From Clostridiales bacterium (lineage in GTDB: Bacteria > Bacillota > Clostridia > Oscillospirales > Oscillospiraceae), in the NCBI GenBank assembly GCA_004556755.1, contig SFFW01000006.1:1-64000 (forward strand): 64,000 nucleotides of DNA. Direction: 5' to 3'. Below the pieces are notes generated by a model. The model did not search any database and was not told where the DNA came from. It saw nothing but the letters and a program-made list of their open reading frames with translations. The stretch's first letter is position 1. Every line of letters begins with the position of its first letter. Below, one piece after another: positions 58,496 through 64,000 of this stretch. Made by a program: the position numbers and the translations under genes.

Positions 58496-58530
58496 AAAAA
58501 ATTCCGGCTCATTGAGCCGGAATTTTTTTA
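58496..58530 (+). terminator. terminator after cstA
   Basis: Stem AAAAATTCCGGCTCA / GAGCCGGAATTTTT with T7; symmetrical enough to act on both strands. Confidence 0.88.
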
Positions 58531-58545
58531 TACCTAAACAGCCGC

Positions 58546-58581
58546 AAAAAGCTCCCGATTTATTAAAATCGGGAGCTTTTT
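58546..58581 (-). terminator. terminator after pnp
   Basis: Stem AAAAGCTCCCGATTT / AAATCGGGAGCTTTT with a three-base loop, 8 bp past the pnp stop on the minus strand. Confidence 0.88.
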
Positions 58582-58588
58582 ATCTGAT

Positions 58589-60645
58589 TTAGGCTTCGCC
58601 TCTTTCGCGAAGTGCGTCCTTGCGGGAGAGGTCGATGCGGCCGCGGTCGTCGATGTTCATGACCTTGACCCAAGTCATGTCGCCGACCTTGAGAACGTCC
58701 TCGACCTTTTCGGTGCGCTTGAACTCAAGATCTTTTATCTTGACGAGACCGTCCTTGCCCGGAGCAAGCTCGACCCAAGCGCCGAACTCGGAGCGGATGT
58801 TGCTGACCTTACCATAGTACAGAGCGCCGACCTCAGGCTCAAAAACAATGTTCTCGATGGTGGTGCGGGCTGCACGGCATGCCTCGATGTCCTCGGAGGC
58901 GATGTAGATGGAGCCGTCGTCATCGATGTCGATCTTGCAGCCGGTGTCGGCGGTGATCTTCTGAATGACCTTGCCGCCGGAGCCGATGACCTCACGGATC
59001 TTGTCGGGGTTGATCTTCATCTGTATCATCTTGGGAGCGGTCTTTGCAAGCTCCTTGCGAGGCTCGGAAATGACGGGGAGCATGACCTCGTCGAGGATCT
59101 GGAAGCGAGCTTCACGGGTGATCTTGAACGCTTCCTTGACGATCTCGTGCTTGAGTCCGTCGTTTTTAAGGTCCATCTGAATGGCGGTGATGCCCGCCTT
59201 GGTGCCTGCGACCTTGAAGTCCATCTCGCCGTGGAAGTCCTCAACGCGACGGGCGCCTTGATGGGGACGCCTGCGTCCATGAGTGCGAGGGTGGTGCCGC
59301 AGATGGAGCCCTGAGAGGTGGAGCCGTTGGAGGACAGAACCTCGGAGACTACACGGATTGCATAGGGGAAGTCCTCGACGGAGGGAATGACGCTTTCCAG
59401 CGCCTTCTCGACGAGAGCGCCGTGGCCGTATTCACGGCGACCGGTGCTGCGGCTGGCACGGGCTTCACCCGTGGAGTATGCGGGCATATTGTAGTGATGC
59501 ATGAAGCGCTTATCTTCCTCTTCCCAAATGGTGTCGAGCTTCTGGGACATGGACAGAGTTGCGAGGGTGGCGACGGAAAGGACCTGAGTCTGACCGCGGT
59601 TGAAGAGACCGGAGCCGTGGACTCTGGGGATGATGCCGACCTCGGCGCCGAGGGGACGGATCTCGTTCATTGCACGGCCGTCGACACGCTTGCCCATGAG
59701 CAGCCACTTCTTAACGACCTTCTTCTGAAGCTTGTAGAGGATCTCGTCCATGAACTGCATAATGTCGGGATGCTCCTCGGAGTACTTCTCCTCCATGGCG
59801 GCGACCCACTCGTTGACACGGGCTTCACGGACGTTCTTGTCGTCGGTGTCCATGCAGTACTCCATGCCCTCGAACTCGTTCTCGACGAGCTTGTTAAACA
59901 GCTCCTCGTCGAAGGAGGCATGCTCATACTCAAACTTGGGCTTGCCGACTTCCTTCACCATCGTGTCAATGAGGTCGAGGACGGGCTGAAGATGCTCGTG
60001 TGCCTGAACGATGCCCTCGTACATGACCTCGTCGGGGACCTGATCCGCCTCAGACTCGATCATGACGATCTTCTTGTGGGTTGCGGCGATGGTGGTGGTC
60101 ATGCGGTTGGTCTTGCGCTGCTCCTCGGTGGGGTTGAAGAGATACTTCTCACCGTCCCAGCCGAGAACGATGCCGGCGATGGGGCCGTTAAACGGAACGT
60201 CGGAAATGGAGACGGCTGCGGAAGCGCCGATCATTGCGGTAATTTCGGGGCTGCAGTCACGGTCGACGGAAAGCACCTCGCAGGCAATGACGACGTCGTT
60301 GCGCAGGTCGGAGGGGAACAGAGGACGCATGGGGCGGTCGATGAGGCGGGACGCCAGCACTGCGGGCAGGCTGGGCTTGCCCTCACGGCGCATGAAGCTG
60401 CCGGGGATGCGACCGACTGCGTACAGCTTTTCGTTGAAGTCGACGGCAAGGGGGAAGTAGTCGATGCCGTCCTTGGGACGTGCGGAAGCGGTGCAGGTGA
60501 CCAAAACGGTGGTCTCACCGTAGGTGACCAGAACTGCTGCATTGCAAAGCTCCGCCATCTTGCCGACCTCCATCTTCAGGGGGCGGCCTTCGTATTCGAT
60601 CTCGAACTTTCTGTAATTGGGGAATTCCTTGTGCTTGATTATCAT
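58589..60645 (-). pseudogene. pnp: polynucleotide phosphorylase, frameshifted by an internal deletion
   Basis: The first frame begins MIIKHKEFPNYRKFEIEYEG and runs through both RNase PH domains up to LALMDAGVPIKAPVA. The second frame resumes at VEDFHGEMDFKVAGTKAGIT and contains the KH domain (REVIGSGGKVIQKITADTGC) and the S1 domain, ending RKDALRERGEA. About 21 conserved residues (normally starting GIAMGL after APVA) are missing at base 59245, and the frame shifts there. PNPase degrades RNA from the 3' end and is widely conserved, so the break may be an assembly error. If real, the protein would lack its RNA-binding domains and part of the second catalytic domain. AAAGGAG upstream of the ATG. 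Confidence 0.85.
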
Positions 60646-60667
60646 TCGTATGACTCCTTTCTTTGTA

Positions 60668-60744
60668 TCGGGAATCGGAGCATAGCACTTGAAAATACGC
60701 CGATGCTCGGCGCATTTTCAAATACTAAGCTATCCGACTCCCGA
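60668..60744 (-). promoter_or_regulatory. long hairpin in the pnp leader
   Basis: A 77-nt imperfect stem: TCGGGA / TCCCGA, TCGGA / TCCGA, TAGC / GCTA, TTGAAAAT / ATTTTCAA, CGCCGA / TCGGCG with a TGC tip. It ends 22 nt before the pnp start codon. In E. coli the pnp leader hairpin is cut by RNase III for autoregulation; a similar role here is inference. Confidence 0.6.
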
Positions 60745-60761
60745 CTGTGTAGTTGTAGTGT

Positions 60762-61020
60762 CCTTTTATCTTAAAATGCCAAAGCATTTTAAGATATAAT
60801 TTTAGCTTTCAGGGCATTTGCTGAGAAAGCAAGAATACAAAACCATGGGGCAGCAGGGGAGTTTGAGGGGACAAGGTCCCGCTCAAATCGGATTATAGCC
60901 ATCAAAAACGTCTGCTTCGTCAGACTTTTTGACGAGCGTAGCGAGATTTTTGTGAAACACTTTTCACAAAAATGTGGCGTCCTTTTATCTTAAAATGCTT
61001 TGGCATTTTAAGATAAAAGG
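60762..61020 (-). repeat. dispersed multi-hairpin intergenic element, copy 2, bounded by palindromes
   Basis: On the minus strand: palindrome CCTTTTATCTTAAAATGC / GCATTTTAAGATAAAAGG (60981-61020), GACGCCACA, hairpin TTTTTGTGA / TCACAAAAA (60953-60972), core TCTCGCTACGCTCG, stem TCAAAAA / TTTTTGA enclosing GTCTG / CAGAC, then GGCTATAATCC, ATTTGAGCGGGACCTT and CTCAAACTCCCCTGCTGC (to about 60848). A second, slightly decayed copy of the same palindrome is at 60762-60798. Same order as copy 1 at 20540, but with different bases in the first and third stems. Lies between rpsO and pnp. Confidence 0.75.
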
Positions 61021-61043
61021 CAGACAATATGAAATTGTCTGCC
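61015..61043 (-). terminator. terminator after rpsO
   Basis: Stem GGCAGACAAT / ATTGTCTGCC with a five-base loop and TTTT on the minus strand, 37 bp past the rpsO stop. Its T run merges into the palindrome of the repeat element. Confidence 0.75.
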
Positions 61044-61079
61044 TTAAAATACCTTCATACCCTTCGGAAAAGTGCGGGC

Positions 61080-61346
61080 TTACTTGCGGATGCCCAGCTT
61101 TGCAATGATCGCACGGTAACGCTCGATGTCCTTCTTTGCGAGGTAGTCGAGCAGTCTGCGGCGCTTACCAACCATCTTGTACATACCGAGACGGCTGTGG
61201 TCGTCGTTGGGATGGACCTTGAGGTGAGCGGTCAGCTCACGGATGCGCTGAGTGAGAATGGCGATCTGAACTTCGGGAGAACCGGTGTCGGTCTCGTGAG
61301 TTCTGTTTTCTGCGATAACGTTGGTCTTAGTCTCTTTGGTGATCAT
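61080..61346 (-). CDS. rpsO: 30S ribosomal protein S15
   Basis: 88 residues, normal length. Primary binder of 16S rRNA. Contains HETDTGSPEVQIAILTQRI, LKVHPNDDHSRLGMYKMVGK and LLDYLAKKDIERYRAIIAKL as usual. Followed by pnp as in many bacteria. AAAGGGG upstream of the ATG. Confidence 0.97.
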   Translation of the reverse strand: MITKETKTNVIAENRTHETDTGSPEVQIAILTQRIRELTAHLKVHPNDDHSRLGMYKMVGKRRRLLDYLAKKDIERYRAIIAKLGIRK

Positions 61347-61380
61347 AATGATACCCCTTTCAATAATATTTCATACCCAA

Positions 61381-61440
61381 TGACCAAGTAAGAGGGCTGA
61401 AAGGTGCCGCAGATACTGAGTACACGGGTCAAGCTTACTT
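61381..61440 (-). promoter_or_regulatory. H-type pseudoknot in the rpsO leader
   Basis: On the minus strand, in order: AAGTAAG (61440-61434), TGACC (61431-61427), about 34 nt, CTTACTT (61392-61386), GGTCA (61385-61381). The first pairs with the third (7 bp) and the second with the fourth (5 bp), which is a pseudoknot. S15 represses its own mRNA through a pseudoknot in E. coli; Firmicutes have other S15-binding leaders. Confidence 0.65.
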
Positions 61441-61469
61441 ATGTTATCACCAACGGCAGCATTTGTAAA
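61441..61469 (-). promoter_or_regulatory. rpsO promoter
   Basis: Minus strand TTTACA, 17-bp spacer, TAACAT, directly before the pseudoknot. Confidence 0.55.
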
Positions 61470-61488
61470 GCTTTTTTTGCGGAAAGCC

Positions 61489-63249
61489 TCACTTATCTGC
61501 GTTTTCGGACTCCGTCTGCTCCGCTGCCTTGCGCTTTTCGGCTTCCTCCTCCTCAAGCACACGGTATGCGACCTTGCCGACGAGGGTCTTGGGAAGCTCC
61601 TTGCGGAACTCGATGTCGTAGGGCATGGCATACTTTGCGATGTGCTTGCGGCAGTAGGCAAGGATAAGCTCCTTGGTGTCGTCATTTTCGGGGACGCCGG
61701 GCTTGAGCATCACAAACGCCTTGACCTTCTGCATCTTGTACGGGTCGGGAACGCCGATGACGCAGCTCATGTGGATAAGCTCGTTTGCGTCGAGAATGTT
61801 CTCGATCTGTCCGGGATACACGTTGTAGCCGGAGGTGATTATCATGCGCTTTGCTCTGCCGCGGAAGTAGATAAAGCCCTCGCTGTCCATGACGCCGAGG
61901 TCGCCGGTGTATATCCACGTCAGACCGTCGGCATGACGGCGGAGAGTCTGAGCGGTCTCCTGCGGGTGGTTTATATACTCCATCATCACGGTGGGTCCGG
62001 CGATAAGTATCTCGCCCTCCTCGCCGTAGGGAAGCTCCTTGTCGGTACCCGGCTCGACGATCTTGTAATAGGTGTCGGGGAACGGCAGACCGATGCTGCC
62101 CTCCTTCGCCATATGCGGCGGCGTGAGGCAGGATGCGGTGACGCACTCGGTGGTGCCGAAGCCCTCACGGATCTGCACCTTGCTGTTGTGGTCGTACAGG
62201 AACTTGTCGAACTTCTTTTTAAGCTCGACGGACAGGCTGTCGCCGCCGGAGAACACGCCCTTGAGAGAGCTGAGATCGGCGTTATTCATGTAGGGCAGAC
62301 GCAGCAGCGCTTCATAAAGCGTCGGTACGCCGGCAATGAAGTTGCACTTGCACTTTACGACCTTCTTTGCATAGTCCTCTGCGGTGAAGCGGGGGATGAG
62401 TATGCATCTGCCGCCCTGCGACAGCATGGTGTGGATGCAGACGCCGAGACCGAAGCCGTGGAACAGCGGCATTGCGGCAAGCATCTTGTCGCCGACACGG
62501 AACATCGGGTTTGCGGCGATGACCTGCTGACCGAGAGCGTTGAAGTTGAGGTTTGAAAGAAGGATGCCCTTCGTGGTGCCCGTGGTGCCGCCGGAGTAGA
62601 GGATGACTGCCGGGTCCGATCCCTTGCGCTCGACCTTGTAATTATAGAAGCAGTGGCGGCTGAGCTTCAAAAAGTCTTTCCAACGGATGACGGGAGCGTC
62701 GTCCGGGATCTTCTGTACCTTGTTTATGCTGTCCATTATCATGGTGCCGGCTTTGAGCGGCTTTGAAAGCTCGTCCTTTACGCTTGCGATGACGATATTC
62801 GTAACGCCCGTGTTTTTGCGAATGTTCTCGAATTTGCCGTAGAACTGATCGAGGGTGATCGCCGTCACGGAGCGGGACTCGTTTAAATAGAACTCGATCT
62901 CCTTCTCGGCGGAGAGCGGGTGGATCATGTTGCAGATGCCGCCGACGAGGTTCACGGCGTAGAACACCTGTATCGCCTGCGGGCAGTTGGGGAGGGCAAT
63001 GGTAACTCTGTCGCCCTCACGCACGCCGATGGTCTTGAGTGCCTTGGCGCAGGTCTCGATCTCCCTTATAAGCTCCTTGTAGGTGGTGGCTTTGCCGTAG
63101 AAATCGAAGGCGACGTTGTCGGGGTACTTCTCCGCAATGTTTGCGACTGCCTCGAACATGGAACCCTGGAAGTAATCGAGGGTAAAAGGAACATCGCCCA
63201 AATGCTCCTTCCACGGCGCTTTTGCGGTTATAACGCTTTGCTCATTCAT
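61489..63249 (-). CDS. AMP-forming acyl-CoA synthetase
   Basis: 586 residues from the ATG beginning MNEQSVITAKAPWKEH (GGAG about 13 nt upstream; a TTG 21 bp further upstream is possible). Adenylate-forming family: ILYSGGTTGTTKGILLSNLN near residue 218 (P-loop), GFGTTECVTASC, YTGDLGVMDSEGFIYFRGRA and SGYNVYPGQIENIL. Probably activates a medium or long fatty acid. Ends with a charged Glu/Lys-rich tail. Complete. Confidence 0.9.
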   Translation of the reverse strand: MNEQSVITAKAPWKEHLGDVPFTLDYFQGSMFEAVANIAEKYPDNVAFDFYGKATTYKELIREIETCAKALKTIGVREGDRVTIALPNCPQAIQVFYAVNLVGGICNMIHPLSAEKEIEFYLNESRSVTAITLDQFYGKFENIRKNTGVTNIVIASVKDELSKPLKAGTMIMDSINKVQKIPDDAPVIRWKDFLKLSRHCFYNYKVERKGSDPAVILYSGGTTGTTKGILLSNLNFNALGQQVIAANPMFRVGDKMLAAMPLFHGFGLGVCIHTMLSQGGRCILIPRFTAEDYAKKVVKCKCNFIAGVPTLYEALLRLPYMNNADLSSLKGVFSGGDSLSVELKKKFDKFLYDHNSKVQIREGFGTTECVTASCLTPPHMAKEGSIGLPFPDTYYKIVEPGTDKELPYGEEGEILIAGPTVMMEYINHPQETAQTLRRHADGLTWIYTGDLGVMDSEGFIYFRGRAKRMIITSGYNVYPGQIENILDANELIHMSCVIGVPDPYKMQKVKAFVMLKPGVPENDDTKELILAYCRKHIAKYAMPYDIEFRKELPKTLVGKVAYRVLEEEEAEKRKAAEQTESENADK

Positions 63250-63297
63250 GTTTTGCCCATATCTCCTCAAACATTTTTATGCTTTTTGTATAGGGTG

Positions 63298-63326
63298 ATT
63301 ATAATACCCCCACCTGCGATTGTCAA
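63298..63326 (-). promoter_or_regulatory. consensus promoter of the acyl-CoA synthetase gene
   Basis: Minus strand TTGACA, 17-bp spacer, TATAAT (full consensus). A second candidate, TTGACA with TAATTT, lies about 65 bp further upstream. The rest of 63327-63420 holds nothing I recognise. Confidence 0.85.
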
Positions 63327-63420
63327 CGATTCGGCGCAAAAACCCCGCACGCCAATGCTTAAAATTATTGAAACGTTACAAAACTGTCAATTATTTTTGG
63401 TGAAAAGTATATAATTACAT

Positions 63421-63505
63421 CGGCAATAAAAAAACTGCCACTCGTGAAGAATGGCAGTTTGAATACAGGTAAATTATCTCTTGCTGAACTGGGGAGCGCG
63501 ACGGG
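63421..63505 (-). repeat. partial duplicate of the rpsI 3' end and its terminator
   Basis: About 85 bp almost identical to 63599-63683: a terminator hairpin AAACTGCCA / TGGCAGTTT followed (on the plus strand) by the reversed last codons of S9, ending in GACGGGC. A direct repeat; the duplicated coding tail has no start and is not a gene. Confidence 0.85.
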
Positions 63506-63598
63506 CGAAGCGCCTACGGCACTTCGTGACGCAAATGTCCCCGCTCACTCGCCGACGTAAACGTCGGCAACCGTTCGGGGATGACAAAAGCAGCCCGT
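63506..63598. repeat. REP-like segment between the two rpsI tail copies
   Basis: Contains GCCGACGT-AA-ACGTCGGC (63551-63568) inside a wider imperfect inverted repeat TCCCCG / CGGGGA (from about 63538 to 63581). The end, GCAGCCCGTC (63590-63599), is an inverted copy of GACGGGCTGC in rpsI, a sign of a rearrangement at this spot. Confidence 0.55.
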
Positions 63599-63604
63599 CG
63601 GCAA

Positions 63605-63637
63605 TAAAAAACTGCCACTCGTGAAGAATGGCAGTTT
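63605..63637 (-). terminator. terminator after rpsI
   Basis: Minus strand stem AAACTGCCA / TGGCAGTTT with an 11-nt loop and T5, 13 bp past the stop. Confidence 0.8.
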
Positions 63638-63650
63638 GAATACAGACAAA

Positions 63651-64000
63651 TTATCTCTTGCTGAACTGAGGAGCACGACGGGCTGCTTTGAGGCCGTACT
63701 TTTTGCGTTCCTTCATTCTGGGGTCACGGGTCAGGAAGCCTGCCGCCTTGAGTGCGGGACGGTAGCTCTCGTCTGCGACGATCAGCGCACGGGCAATGCC
63801 GTGACGGATGGCGCCTGCCTGACCGGAAACACCGCCGCCTGCGACGGTCGCTTCGATGTCGACCTTACCGACGGTGCCGGTGAGGTTCAGGGGCTGACGA
63901 ACGATGAGCTTCAGAGTTTCGAGACCGAAGTAATCGTCGATATCACGGCCGTTGATGGTGATGACACCGGTGCCGTTGGGGATGAGGTGGACACGTGCAA
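63651..64000 (-). CDS. rpsI: 30S ribosomal protein S9 (5' end outside the window)
   Basis: 116 C-terminal residues visible. Recognised by TINGRDIDDYFGLETLKLIV, TVAGGGVSGQAGAIRHGIAR and the end KKYGLKAARRAPQFSKR, whose final Lys-Arg reaches the P-site tRNA. Only the N-terminal residues lie past the window edge. rplM is expected just upstream. Confidence 0.95.
   Translation of the reverse strand, partial: ARVHLIPNGTGVITINGRDIDDYFGLETLKLIVRQPLNLTGTVGKVDIEATVAGGGVSGQAGAIRHGIARALIVADESYRPALKAAGFLTRDPRMKERKKYGLKAARRAPQFSKR

Noticed and set aside
58589..60645. Programmed frameshifting in pnp
   Set aside because: Conserved residues are missing at the break, so a shift of frame alone could not restore the protein; no slippery sequence or stimulatory structure was seen.
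1..64000. tRNA, rRNA, tmRNA, SRP RNA or RNase P RNA genes
   Set aside because: I looked through the larger gaps for clover-leaf or signature sequences and found none; a covariance-model scan would be needed to exclude them fully.

Overview
The window reads as a chromosome segment of a Gram-positive member of the Clostridia, most like gut Oscillospiraceae/Ruminococcaceae. The evidence is the uninterrupted S10-spc-alpha ribosomal super-operon in Firmicutes order (with adk, map, infA and rpmJ inside it), the short zinc-ribbon form of S14, a YlmC/YmxH-type sporulation protein, a lysine riboswitch, strong GGAGG ribosome binding sites, occasional TTG/GTG starts, and tight intrinsic terminators. The placement is an inference from gene content; no rRNA or tRNA gene is present to confirm it.

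Layout. Bases 1-3.3 kb, minus strand: a tRNA-dihydrouridine synthase and two overlapping COG0523/CobW-type GTPases that look like a metal (zinc) homeostasis pair. 3.5-19.4 kb, plus strand: about 30 genes from rpsJ to rplQ, with long structured spacers before rpsJ, rplC, rpsH and rpsM. 19.7-24.1 kb: a Noc/ParB-type protein, a HAD phosphatase, a P-loop/CYTH-like fusion and an M42 peptidase, ending in a tandem array of hairpin repeats. 24.2-29.1 kb: divergent gltX and trpS, then undecaprenyl-linked sugar genes (tagO/wecA type plus wecB). 29.1-35.2 kb: small unknown proteins, a phosphodiesterase, a lipid kinase, birA, a YkvI-type membrane protein with a divergent TetR regulator, and a lipoprotein. 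35.3-46.4 kb: secA, a laccase-domain protein, a peptide-binding lipoprotein, cdd, a LysR-type HTH mini-protein, ylmC, rpsB-tsf, rarA, nth, proC. 46.6-49.1 kb: a lysine riboswitch controlling an NhaC-superfamily transporter, and a flavodoxin-like protein. 49.2-58.5 kb: a HypA-like protein with a large Fe-S flavoprotein, an Fe-S DUF362 protein, DUF1846, a CofE-like ligase and CstA. 58.6-64 kb, minus strand: pnp (broken), rpsO, an acyl-CoA synthetase and the 3' part of rpsI.

The most unusual features are (a) three short deletions in normally invariant genes: rplE lacks about 23 codons, rpmD and rplO are fused with loss of the L15 N-terminus, and pnp is frameshifted; all could be real or could be assembly errors; (b) two families of non-coding hairpin elements in which conserved flanks enclose stems whose sequence is replaced while pairing is kept (the tandem array at 23.8-24.1 kb, and a dispersed element at 20.5-20.8 and 60.8-61.0 kb); (c) several candidate autoregulatory leaders in ribosomal protein transcripts, including an H-type pseudoknot before rpsO and overlapping antiterminator/terminator helices before rpsH; (d) a partial duplication of the rpsI tail together with its terminator.
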